From contig CAVTCB010000007.1 of the NCBI GenBank assembly GCA_963733105.1, forward strand, positions 124,001 to 188,000: a stretch of 64,000 nucleotides of DNA. The letters are read 5' to 3'. The position numbers and the translations under genes were made by a program. The notes under the pieces are model-generated. The model searched no databases. It was not told the DNA's origin and saw only the letters and a program-made list of their open reading frames with translations. Of this stretch, positions 26,203 through 35,897 are shown piece after piece. Each line of letters opens with the position of its first letter. Position 1 is the first letter of the stretch. The stretch comes from JAFAYN01 sp963733105 (lineage in GTDB: Bacteria > Gemmatimonadota > Gemmatimonadetes > Longimicrobiales > Longimicrobiaceae).

Positions 26203-29167
26203 GTTTAAGACGCGCGCCCGGGCAGTCGACCTCCTCGGGCGGCAGCAAATCGCGGGTATCCCGACAGCGATTAGCGAGCTTTTCAAAAACGGTCACGACG
26301 CTTTTGCCAATCACGTGGAGGTCGACTTCTACCGGTCGGACCGCCTGTTCGTCCTACGCGACGATGGGGTAGGGATGACACGGGAGGACTTTGAGGAACG
26401 GTGGCTCGTCCTGGGGACTGAGAGCAAATTGGGGCAAGCGGGTGGAGTGGAGCCGCCCTTCGTCCCGCCCGGCGAAGACCACCGCCCAGTTCTGGGGGAA
26501 AAGGGGATCGGACGGCTAGCCATTGCTGCCGTCGGCCCCCAAGTCCTCGTGCTGTCCCGGGCGAAGCGAAAGAACGGCCTTCAGGACCTCGTTGCCTCGT
26601 TCATCCACTGGGGGTTGTTCGAGGCTCCGGGCGTCAACATCGATGAGATCACGATCCCGGTGCGGACGTTCCCGGGAGGGACGGTTCCGGACCGGACAAC
26701 CGTCCGAGCCCTCGTGGATGAATTCCGCCAGGGGCTCGTATCGTTAGGTGATCGCCTGGAGCCCTCGTTCAGGCAGAGGATCGAACGAGACCTGAACGCC
26801 TTTGACGTCGACCCGGCGGCAGCTCAGTACTTTCTTCCCGGACTGAAGTCACTCTCGCTCAACGGTCGCGGAACAGGGACCCACTTCTATCTCCGGCCCG
26901 CGAGCGAGGTGCTGGATGACCTGCTTGCCGGAGATCGCGAGAGCCGGGAAGCTCCTCCCCTCGTTCGGACGCTCATCGGGTTCTCGAACACGATGACCCC
27001 GGGGCACACTCCACCACGCGTCCAGACCGCGTTCCGAGATCATCGAGCGAGCGATGATTGGACGGATCGAATCGCCAAGGACGAGTTCTTTACCCCTACG
27101 GAGTTCAAGAAGGCAGATCACCACTTCGTAGGTTCTTTCGATGAGCTCGGAAGATTCGAAGGGACTGTCAGTGTCTACGGCGAGGAGCGCCCGCATACGG
27201 TCGAAAGCCCGTTTCGTGGCCGTCCCCTCCGATGCGGCCCATTCGACTTCGCCCTCGCGTATGTAATGGGGTTGCCCGACGAGACAACGCTGCCAGACAC
27301 AGATTACGCTGCATTAAACCGCAAGCTCGACCGGATTGGAGGACTTTATGTCTATCGCGACAACGTTCGTATCCTTCCATATGGCGACCCTGAGTTCGAC
27401 TTTCTCGGATTGGAAGAGCGCCGTTCTAAGGGTATAGGCTACTACTTTTTCTCTTATCGCCGGATGTTCGGCGCGGCAACTCTCTCACGCGAGCGGAACT
27501 CGGCGCTTCGGGAAAAAGCGGGACGCGAAGGATTCATCCAAGACCGCGCATACGCTGACTTCCGAGAGGTGCTTCGGCATTTCTTTGCTCAAGTCGCCGC
27601 AGATTTCTTCCGTAAAGATGCCCCGGATCGAACCTTTTATCAGCGTCGCGCAGCACTTCAGAGGGAGGAAGAAGCGCGGAAGCGGCGAGAGGAACAGACC
27701 CGCGCTGCTCAGAAGGTAGTGAAAGAAGCTCTCGCGGAAATTTTTGCGCGGATCGCACGAGGGGAGCACCTTAGCCAAGCGGAAGACCTCGTTCGTAGGC
27801 TTCTGGCAGCGACGAAGGCGGCGACGAAGGCTGACAATCCGGCGCGGGAAATTGGCGAGGCCGAAGTCCGAGCCCGAGCATCTCTTACGGACCTCCGGCG
27901 TCGATTTCGGGTGGAGCGCCCGTCCAGCGTGGGGCTACCAACCAAGCTCCTCAATGAGCTGGATCGGTACGACGACGAGTACGCACGGATCGAGGCGGAA
28001 ACGTTCGGCCCCACCGAGGCCGAGATCGAGCGCATCGTGACCGAGGCCACTCGGACGCTCGGAAGCCGGGCCAAGAACCGTTCAGACCTAGGGCGAGCGG
28101 TAAAGGAAGCAGTCGATGCGGATTCGAAACGGCTCGCGGCAGAGGCTTCGTCTACGATTGAGAAGGCGGACGAGATTCGCGACCGGGTTCGCAGGTTTGC
28201 GGAGTCCTCGACGAGCGAATGGAGGAGCGCGGTGGATTCAGCCCTCCAAGCCCTGAAAGATGCGGACCCGACGTCGCCGGATGCGGCCCCCCTGCGCTCG
28301 TCTTTGATTCGTGAGTTGCGTGAGGTTGCGGACCGTGAGGTGCGTATCCTCGCGTCCGTACGCGAGCAACTTGACGCCTTGACGCTCAGCCGTGACCCGG
28401 ACTCTCTGGAGTTCGGCCTCCCAGAAACGCTGGCGGCGATCGAGTCTGAACTCCATGCGCTCCGGGAGCGGGATGCCACGGACGCGGAGCTGATTCAGCT
28501 CGGCCAAGCCCTCAACGTGATCGACCACGAAATTGGGGACAGCGCCGCATCCATCCGCGACGGCCTACGCAGGCTCAAGGGGTGGGCCGACGCCAACCCG
28601 GATCTCCGCGACGCGTATAATTCCGTGCGCGTACCGTTCGAGCACCTCGACTCGCAGCTCAAGCTGTTCACTCCGCTCCGGCGGAGGCTGTACCGGAGCG
28701 AGGTGGAGTTCTTCGGAAGCCAGGTCGCAAAGTACCTGACGCGCCTGTTCGACCGGCGCCTCGACGCCGACAGCGTACGGCTGGAGGTGTCGGATGCATT
28801 CAAGCGATACCGGTTCTTTGGGTATCCATCGTCGGTCTACCCGGCCTTCGTCAACCTGGTCGATAATGCCCTCTACTGGCTTAAGGACCGCCCGGAACCA
28901 CGGGTGGTCCGCCTCGACGCCGAAGGGATGTCGGCAATCGTGAGCGACAACGGACCGGGCATCCCCACGCGGGATCGGGAACGAGTCTTTGAGCCTGGAT
29001 TCACGCGAAAGCGCTTCGGCCGTGGACTAGGACTGGCCGTCGCCCGCCGGGCGCTCGCGGATGCTGATTATGCACTCACCCTCGATGAAACCCCGACCGG
29101 GCGTGGGGCCTCTTTCCGAATCACACCTGTGAACTCGACCGACGAAGCGGACGATGATCTTCGCTGA
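26195..29167 (+). CDS. MORC/MutL-like GHKL ATPase fused to a histidine-kinase core
   Basis: This 990-residue protein has two GHKL ATP-binding domains. The N-terminal one (residues 1-130) has N box ELFKNGHDAF (Glu28, Asn32, Asp35), G1 box DDGVGM (56-61) and GEKGIGRLA (101-109), the MORC/MutL/Hsp90 style. Residues about 480-760 are charged and predicted coiled coil. The C-terminal part is a sensor-kinase core: H-box VIDHEIGD with candidate phospho-acceptor His778, N box NLVDNALYWL (Asn887, Asn891), G1 DNGPGIP (918-924), F/G2 box FEPGFTRKRFGRGLGLAVA. No membrane segment is present. It overlaps the methyltransferase by 8 nt and the next gene by 14 nt. I infer that it senses an intracellular cue, perhaps unmethylated or invading DNA, and signals to the receiver protein encoded next. 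Confidence 0.88.
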   Translation: MAKFKTRARAVDLLGRQQIAGIPTAISELFKNGHDAFANHVEVDFYRSDRLFVLRDDGVGMTREDFEERWLVLGTESKLGQAGGVEPPFVPPGEDHRPVLGEKGIGRLAIAAVGPQVLVLSRAKRKNGLQDLVASFIHWGLFEAPGVNIDEITIPVRTFPGGTVPDRTTVRALVDEFRQGLVSLGDRLEPSFRQRIERDLNAFDVDPAAAQYFLPGLKSLSLNGRGTGTHFYLRPASEVLDDLLAGDRESREAPPLVRTLIGFSNTMTPGHTPPRVQTAFRDHRASDDWTDRIAKDEFFTPTEFKKADHHFVGSFDELGRFEGTVSVYGEERPHTVESPFRGRPLRCGPFDFALAYVMGLPDETTLPDTDYAALNRKLDRIGGLYVYRDNVRILPYGDPEFDFLGLEERRSKGIGYYFFSYRRMFGAATLSRERNSALREKAGREGFIQDRAYADFREVLRHFFAQVAADFFRKDAPDRTFYQRRAALQREEEARKRREEQTRAAQKVVKEALAEIFARIARGEHLSQAEDLVRRLLAATKAATKADNPAREIGEAEVRARASLTDLRRRFRVERPSSVGLPTKLLNELDRYDDEYARIEAETFGPTEAEIERIVTEATRTLGSRAKNRSDLGRAVKEAVDADSKRLAAEASSTIEKADEIRDRVRRFAESSTSEWRSAVDSALQALKDADPTSPDAAPLRSSLIRELREVADREVRILASVREQLDALTLSRDPDSLEFGLPETLAAIESELHALRERDATDAELIQLGQALNVIDHEIGDSAASIRDGLRRLKGWADANPDLRDAYNSVRVPFEHLDSQLKLFTPLRRRLYRSEVEFFGSQVAKYLTRLFDRRLDADSVRLEVSDAFKRYRFFGYPSSVYPAFVNLVDNALYWLKDRPEPRVVRLDAEGMSAIVSDNGPGIPTRDRERVFEPGFTRKRFGRGLGLAVARRALADADYALTLDETPTGRGASFRITPVNSTDEADDDLR

Positions 29168-30905
29168 GCATTCCCGAGAGGTAGCGCGCCGATTCATCCG
29201 GACGGCGGTGGTGGTCGACGACCGGGCATTCCGCGACGGTGACCGTGGTGAGGAACCTCCTAGAGGAGGACTGACGCGCCCGTCCGGCACGCGACCGGAC
29301 GAGACGCGCAACGACGCGGAGCCCGCCCCTCCCGGGACGGCAGAGGAACACCCGTCTACGGAGGCGCAGCCACAGGCAGGGTTCGACTCGGCCCATGCGC
29401 TCGATGCGCAACAGGTGATTCGTGACTTTGCGGCCGGCCGAGTATTCTGTACGGTTATAGGTGTCGAAAAAGGGGAGACCTTCGACGACCTGGCAGAGCG
29501 TGTTCTCCCCCTCGCGCACCAAGCCGACGTGTTCATCACGGACTGGGTGCTCTTTGAAGGTGGCGCCAGGGAAGGCGGCGGAGCATCGGACCTGATTCTG
29601 CGTGCAGTGGAGAACGCGGAGACGCCTGAACGCTTCCGCCTGATCCTTGTTTACACCGGCACGCCGGACCTGCGAGACGTCGCCCGCACCATCGAACAGA
29701 AGCTCACGACTGCGGGCCACCCTGCCAAGATTGATGGCACGGGCTTCAGCGTCACCTGTGGCGCGGTTCGAATCGCGGTTTACGCCAAGCCGGAAGCAAA
29801 AATCGATGAAACGGTTCCCGATTTGGCGGAGCGTGTCATCAGGTACGACGTGCTCGTTGAAAGGGTCGTAGAGGAGTACGCTTCGGCCACTGCCGGGCTC
29901 GTGTCCAACGCCACTCTCGCAGCGCTCACCGCTGTGCGGGACAACACCCACCGCCTGCTCAGAGCGTTCCGGCCGGAACTCGACGCGCCGTTTCTTGCCC
30001 ACCGGGCGATGTTACCCAACCCCGACGACGCCGGGGAACACCTCGTTCAACTGATTACCGACGAGATCCGATCTGCCATCGAGGACGCCGGAGTAGAGCA
30101 GGAAGCATCGCTCACCCGTGTGACCGAATGGCTCCACGGACGCGAACCGCAGATAAATCTTGGTTACCTGTTTGAGGAGGATCAGACTCCGGACGGAACG
30201 AATGCACGAGCAATCGCTGAAGCGCTGCTTCGACTCGGAACGGGGCGAGCACATGACGCCCCAGATTTGGAGCAATTGGGGAATAAGAAGCGGCGCGACA
30301 AGATCAAGGATGCTCCGCAGAAGCTCTCTCTGGCCCGAGCGTTCGTGATCGGCGGTGCCACTGTCGAGGCTGCGCGCAAGCTCGACCATGAATTCGCTGC
30401 GCTCACCTCCCTTCGGAGGCGGTACGGGACGGTAACTCGTATGCTGACAGCAGGCGTCATCGTTCGACGTCGCCCAGTGGGCTCCGAACTGAACGAGAGC
30501 GGAAGTTTGCGCTATTACCTATGCATTCAGCCATTGTGTGATAGCGTCAGGCTCTCCGAGTCAACACAGTTTCCGTTTCTGCCACTCACCGAAATCGAGC
30601 AGAAGTCCTTCACCGACCAGAAAGCTTTCGCTCTAACCGTCCCTCTTCAGGATGAGTACGTGTACCTCAAGGTGAGCTACTCTCCACGCGACCTCTGCCT
30701 TGAAGCATTCAAACCAACTGGCGACCGTGTGTTGCTCACCGCTGCCGACGGCAAGTGGAACGTGCAAGCAACCAACGGATCAGCGTACGAGTACGTTGCA
30801 GAGCTTAAATCTGAGCAAACGAACCGCGTGCTTGTGCGATTCGCACAGCAGGCGGCCAGGCCCGGTCTTGATGAGTCGGAATGGCTCCGCCGCTGGACTA
30901 GATAA
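29154..30905 (+). CDS. Receiver-domain protein with long uncharacterised C-terminal effector region
   Basis: The 583-residue protein starts with a divergent response-regulator receiver domain: VVVDDRAF (acidic pair Asp22/Asp23), DVFITDWVLF (phospho-acceptor Asp130), LILVYTGTP (switch Thr168) and VYAKPEA (Lys212-Pro213, the conserved KP). A low-complexity insert (about residues 28-80) lies between the first strand and the rest, which is unusual. Residues 225-583 contain no HTH or recognisable nuclease motif; KKRRDKIKDAPQ and YYLCIQPLCDSVRL are notable segments. It is the natural phospho-partner of the upstream kinase, overlapping it by 14 nt. The output activity is unknown. Confidence 0.82.
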   Translation: MIFAEHSREVARRFIRTAVVVDDRAFRDGDRGEEPPRGGLTRPSGTRPDETRNDAEPAPPGTAEEHPSTEAQPQAGFDSAHALDAQQVIRDFAAGRVFCTVIGVEKGETFDDLAERVLPLAHQADVFITDWVLFEGGAREGGGASDLILRAVENAETPERFRLILVYTGTPDLRDVARTIEQKLTTAGHPAKIDGTGFSVTCGAVRIAVYAKPEAKIDETVPDLAERVIRYDVLVERVVEEYASATAGLVSNATLAALTAVRDNTHRLLRAFRPELDAPFLAHRAMLPNPDDAGEHLVQLITDEIRSAIEDAGVEQEASLTRVTEWLHGREPQINLGYLFEEDQTPDGTNARAIAEALLRLGTGRAHDAPDLEQLGNKKRRDKIKDAPQKLSLARAFVIGGATVEAARKLDHEFAALTSLRRRYGTVTRMLTAGVIVRRRPVGSELNESGSLRYYLCIQPLCDSVRLSESTQFPFLPLTEIEQKSFTDQKAFALTVPLQDEYVYLKVSYSPRDLCLEAFKPTGDRVLLTAADGKWNVQATNGSAYEYVAELKSEQTNRVLVRFAQQAARPGLDESEWLRRWTR

Positions 30906-30914
30906 GATTGCTGA

Positions 30915-31343
30915 ATGAGTGAACCGCCGTCCGATATTTATACCGCCGAGAAGCGGAGTGAAGTGATGAGCCGCGTCCGCGGCTCTGACACAAAGCCCGA
31001 ACTCCGCGTCCGCTCACTTCTTCACAGCCTTGGATATCGATTTCGGCTTCACCGCAAGGATCTTCCTGGCACTCCGGACATCGTGTTTCCTAAGTATCGT
31101 ACCGCCTTGTTCGTACATGGCTGCTTCTGGCATCAGCATCCGGGGTGTAAGAAAGCGACTGTCCCGGTGAACAACCGAGAGCGCTGGGCGGCGAAGCTGG
31201 CTCGCAACGTGGAGCGTGATCAGGAAAACATCTCTGCTTTGAAAGCAGCCGGGTGGAGCGTCGGCGTGCTCTGGGAGTGTCAAACCAAGAGCCCTGAAGC
31301 AATCGTCACAGCGCTTGGCAACATCTTTCCCGACTCTGAATAG
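30915..31343 (+). CDS. vsr: Very-short-patch-repair (Vsr) family DNA endonuclease
   Basis: The 142-residue protein is a full Vsr homologue: EKRSEVMSRVRGSDTKPELRVRSLL, the metal-binding LPGTPDIVF (Asp in the PDIV strand), FVHGCFWHQHPGC (metal and structural residues) and NVERDQENISALKAAGWSVGVLWEC. Vsr nicks at T:G mismatches created by deamination of 5-methylcytosine and usually travels with a C5 methyltransferase, as here. In a cassette without another recognisable nuclease it could also act as the restriction nuclease. It starts 9 nt after the receiver gene stop and is the last gene of the island. Confidence 0.93.
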   Translation: MSEPPSDIYTAEKRSEVMSRVRGSDTKPELRVRSLLHSLGYRFRLHRKDLPGTPDIVFPKYRTALFVHGCFWHQHPGCKKATVPVNNRERWAAKLARNVERDQENISALKAAGWSVGVLWECQTKSPEAIVTALGNIFPDSE

Positions 31344-31406
31344 ATCAAGCAGACCGACCAAGACTGATTAGCCGACATTGGAGGTCGGCACTAGGGCAAT
31401 GAAAGA

Positions 31407-31436
31407 AAAGTCGGCGACCCAGGGGCCGCCGACTTT
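31407..31436 (-). terminator. Rho-independent terminator of ahcY, right edge of the island
   Basis: Stem AAAGTCGGCG / CGCCGACTTT with a 10-nt loop. On the minus strand the stem is followed by TCTTTC, so it is oriented to end ahcY transcription; it may also stop the converging island operon. Confidence 0.75.
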
Positions 31437-31491
31437 CACGCGTATTAGCAGGTTTTCACAACCCGCAGCGGCCTTCCGGCCGCGCCCCGTC

Positions 31492-32983
<1,492 letters not shown>

Positions 32984-33015
32984 GGGTGACTCCTCGGATT
33001 GGGCGTTGACGTGCT

Positions 33016-33987
33016 TCAGAAGGTCGGCTTCCCGGCGCCGGAGCGCCGGCCGGAAGCGGCGAACAGGACCGGCCCCGTGGCGTCGGGGTCGGCCGGGAGG
33101 GGGTGGTAGCGGAAGGCCCAGAACCCCGCCTCCTCGAACCACTGCGCCAGCTGCTCGCGCGGGAACCCCTGCCACAGGTGCCCCATGCGCTGGCGGTACT
33201 CCTCGCGGTCGTGGGGCATCATGTCCACCACGAGGAGCCGCCCCCCGGGGCGGAGGACGCGGGCGGCCTCGCGCACGGCGCGGGCGGGCTCGCCCAGGTA
33301 CGGGAAGACCAGGAAGAGAAGGGCGGCGTCCAGCTCCCCGTCGTCCAGCGGGAGGCTCTCCACCGTGCCGCGGCGGACGTCCACGTTGTCGCACCCCTCC
33401 ACCCGCTTGCGCGCGGCGGCGAGCATGGCGACCGACTCGTCCACCGCCACCACGCGGCGGACGAAGGGGGCCAGCGACTCGGACATCTGCCCGGTCCCGC
33501 ACCCCAGGTCGCCCACCGTCCAGTCCGGGTCGATCAGCGCCAGCAGCGCCAGCAGGTCCATGCGCCGCCCGAACAGCTCCGCGCGCATGCGGTCCCACTC
33601 CCCCGCGGCGGTGGAGAAGAACTCCTGCGAGCGGGTGCGCCGCCGCGCCAGCACGCTCTGCACCCGCTGCGCGTCCTGCTCCGCCACCGGGGAGGAGGAG
33701 ATCTGCTCGCGCACCAGGTTCCAGAGGCGCCGCGCCGCCGGGTCCAGCAGGTCGGCCGGCATCCGGTAGCGGCGGCTGGTCCCCTCCGCCTGCGACGACA
33801 CCCATCCCTCGTCGCTCAGCACCTTGAGGTGCCGGGAGACGGTGGACTGGGGGAGCTGCAGGACGGCGCACAGCTCCGACACCGTGAGCTCGTGCTCCTC
33901 CAGGACCAGGAGGAGCCGGCTCCGCGTGGTGTCGGACAGCGCCGACATGCGGTCGAAGATGGTGGGGGTCGTGGTCGTCATTATCAT
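33016..33987 (-). CDS. ArsR-family regulator fused to a SAM-methyltransferase-like domain (SahR-like)
   Basis: The 323-residue protein has an ArsR winged helix-turn-helix (residues about 12-80: LSDTTRSRLLLVLEEHELTVSE, QLPQSTVSRHLKVLSDEGWV) and then a class I methyltransferase domain (VGDLGCGTGQMSESL at about 158-172, VVDMMPHDREEY). This fusion next to ahcY matches SahR, an S-adenosylhomocysteine-sensing repressor of SAM-cycle genes; in that reading the methyltransferase fold is a sensor. Two starts are possible, ATG 33987 or ATG 33981. It lies 32 nt upstream of ahcY in the same direction, and an inverted repeat overlaps its start. Confidence 0.85.
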   Translation of the reverse strand: MIMTTTTPTIFDRMSALSDTTRSRLLLVLEEHELTVSELCAVLQLPQSTVSRHLKVLSDEGWVSSQAEGTSRRYRMPADLLDPAARRLWNLVREQISSSPVAEQDAQRVQSVLARRRTRSQEFFSTAAGEWDRMRAELFGRRMDLLALLALIDPDWTVGDLGCGTGQMSESLAPFVRRVVAVDESVAMLAAARKRVEGCDNVDVRRGTVESLPLDDGELDAALLFLVFPYLGEPARAVREAARVLRPGGRLLVVDMMPHDREEYRQRMGHLWQGFPREQLAQWFEEAGFWAFRYHPLPADPDATGPVLFAASGRRSGAGKPTF

Positions 33988-34002
33988 CCGTTGATCCGGA
34001 TG
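33985..34002. promoter_or_regulatory. Inverted repeat CATCCG-N6-CGGATG over the start of the SahR-like gene
   Basis: The dyad overlaps the first candidate ATG (33987-33985) of the ArsR-methyltransferase gene, a position expected for an autoregulated operator of the regulator-ahcY operon. The following sequence, TTAAGATACAACTGC, is AT-rich and may hold promoter elements. Confidence 0.5.
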
Positions 34003-34213
34003 TTAAGATACAACTGCTCCGACCCGGTTGTCAACACGAAAAAAGCCGCGAGCTCCCGGAAGGGGGAGCCTACGGCTACGTGCCACGGGGACTGCGCTCC
34101 GAACCGGTTGACGGAGCCCCTTTCCCTCCCGTATCTATCGGCGTGGCTCTCTTGTGACGACCTGCCACGAACATCCCTCCTGCGTGCAGCTTTTTTGAGC
34201 TGTGGGAGCGCGT

Positions 34214-35890
34214 ATGCCGAACGGCCAAACCAGAATAAAGACGGCTCTCTTCCTGGATTTCGACAACATCTACCTGGGACTGAAGGCGGAATCTGCGACC
34301 GCGGCCGAGCGGTTCGCCAACGCTCCCGACCGCTGGCTGAAGTGGATCGAGGAAGAGATGCCGACCGAGCACGGAGCGGACGGGGAAGCGGTTCGCAGGT
34401 CGCTGCTGGTCCGGCGGTGCTACCTGAACCCGGAGTGGTTCGGCCGGCAGCGCGCGTACTTCACCCGGAGCGGATTCTCCGTGGTCGACTGCCCCCCGCT
34501 CACCAAGAGAGGAAAGAACAGCGCGGACATCGTGATGGTGATGGACATACTCGACGTGCTCGAGCACAACACGCGCTTCGACGAGTTCATCATCATGTCG
34601 GGAGACGCAGACTTCACCCCCGTCCTCCAGCGGCTGCGCATGCACGACCGCCGCACCGCCGTCCTGGTGAGCGGGATGGTGGCGCCGGCGTACCGGGCTG
34701 CCTGCGACCTCCTGATCGACGAGGACACGTTCATCGAGAAAGCCCTCGGCGTCGAGCCCGAGGTGCCGCTTCCCCGCATCCCGGAGTCGTTCCAGCCGTC
34801 CGTGCGCCCCTCCGTGCTGGACGCCATCGCCCGCCGCGTCTACGAAGAGGCCAGCGCGGGCGAAGGAGTCCTCGCCACGGACCTGCCCCCGGTCTTCCGC
34901 GAGTTCCCGGAGTTCACGCCCTCGAGCAACTGGCTGGGCTTCTTCTCGCTCCGTGCCCTCGCCGAAGCCGTCGTGGCCTCCCACCCCGAGCTGGAGATCG
35001 TCGAAGGAGACCCGCAATGGCGCGTGGGGATCCGCCCTGCCGGGCGGCAGCCATCCGCGGGGCGGGAGGACGTGGCTCCGGATGAGCTTCAACGCCGGAT
35101 CGTGGCGACCGTCACCCGGCTCGTCGCCGCGTCTCCCGAGCCGGTGGTGATGGCGCGGGTGGCGCAGGCGGTCATCCGCGAGTGCGGACCGCAGGTGCTC
35201 GACAGCCACTGGCTCGGAAAGGGGAGCTTCAAGGACTTCCTCCAGAGCGTGGAGGACCTGGGGCTGGAGACGGTGTCCTGGCCACTCCCCGGGTACCTGT
35301 ACGATCCGGCTCGGCACGAGGCGCCCGAGAGCGCGTTGGCGCCGGACGGCCTGAGCGGCTTGCCGGACGAGCTGGCGTCGTTCATCCGGCGCATCCACCA
35401 GCTCACCGACGTTCCCAAGCTCACCCCCAGGCAGTACCGCATCCTCTTCGAGGCCACCGCCAAGGAGCTGGGCCGCGCGCCCTTCAGCCTGATGGGCACG
35501 GGAAAAGCGGTCCGCGACCAGTGCCTCGAGCGCGGCGAGTCGATCTCCCGGCAGGCCGCCACCTTCCTGCTCCGCGGGCTGAGCTACGTCGGCTACAAGC
35601 TCAACAGGAACGGCGAGGTGCATCAGCCCGAGGAGATCGCGGCCACCTTCCGTGGAAACGTGGCCAACCTCATGCGCCAGGCGCAGGCCCCCCTGTCCCC
35701 GGAGGAGCTCCTCCTCCTCGACCAGTGGCTCCTCGATCCGGGAGAGGAGACCGCGAGCGCGAGCGGCCCAGGCGAGAGGCCGCCGCTCGCCGCGGTGTCC
35801 GCCGAGCCGCCAGCGGAGCCGGTAGCCGGAGACGGCGATCCCGACTTCGACCCGTGGACGCGACGGGAAGTACCGGAGAGCGAATCGTAA
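34214..35890 (+). CDS. NYN-domain ribonuclease-like protein with OST-HTH/LOTUS domains
   Basis: The 558-residue protein begins with a PIN-like NYN domain: TALFLDFDNIYLGL (first acidic cluster), KRGKNSADIVMVMDILDVL and FIIMSGDADFTPVLQRL, which give the conserved Asp set, then TAVLVSGMVAPAYRAACDLLID. Two later regions, around residues 278-340 (LQRRIVATVTRLVAAS to WLGKGSFKDFLQ) and about 390-470, resemble OST-HTH/LOTUS winged helices, which bind RNA or G-quadruplexes. NYN-LOTUS proteins are predicted RNA-processing or degrading enzymes. The start at 34214 has GGGAG about 7 nt upstream. The Pro/Glu-rich C-terminal 45 residues are likely disordered. Confidence 0.85.
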   Translation: MPNGQTRIKTALFLDFDNIYLGLKAESATAAERFANAPDRWLKWIEEEMPTEHGADGEAVRRSLLVRRCYLNPEWFGRQRAYFTRSGFSVVDCPPLTKRGKNSADIVMVMDILDVLEHNTRFDEFIIMSGDADFTPVLQRLRMHDRRTAVLVSGMVAPAYRAACDLLIDEDTFIEKALGVEPEVPLPRIPESFQPSVRPSVLDAIARRVYEEASAGEGVLATDLPPVFREFPEFTPSSNWLGFFSLRALAEAVVASHPELEIVEGDPQWRVGIRPAGRQPSAGREDVAPDELQRRIVATVTRLVAASPEPVVMARVAQAVIRECGPQVLDSHWLGKGSFKDFLQSVEDLGLETVSWPLPGYLYDPARHEAPESALAPDGLSGLPDELASFIRRIHQLTDVPKLTPRQYRILFEATAKELGRAPFSLMGTGKAVRDQCLERGESISRQAATFLLRGLSYVGYKLNRNGEVHQPEEIAATFRGNVANLMRQAQAPLSPEELLLLDQWLLDPGEETASASGPGERPPLAAVSAEPPAEPVAGDGDPDFDPWTRREVPESES

Positions 35891-35897
35891 AAAAAGC

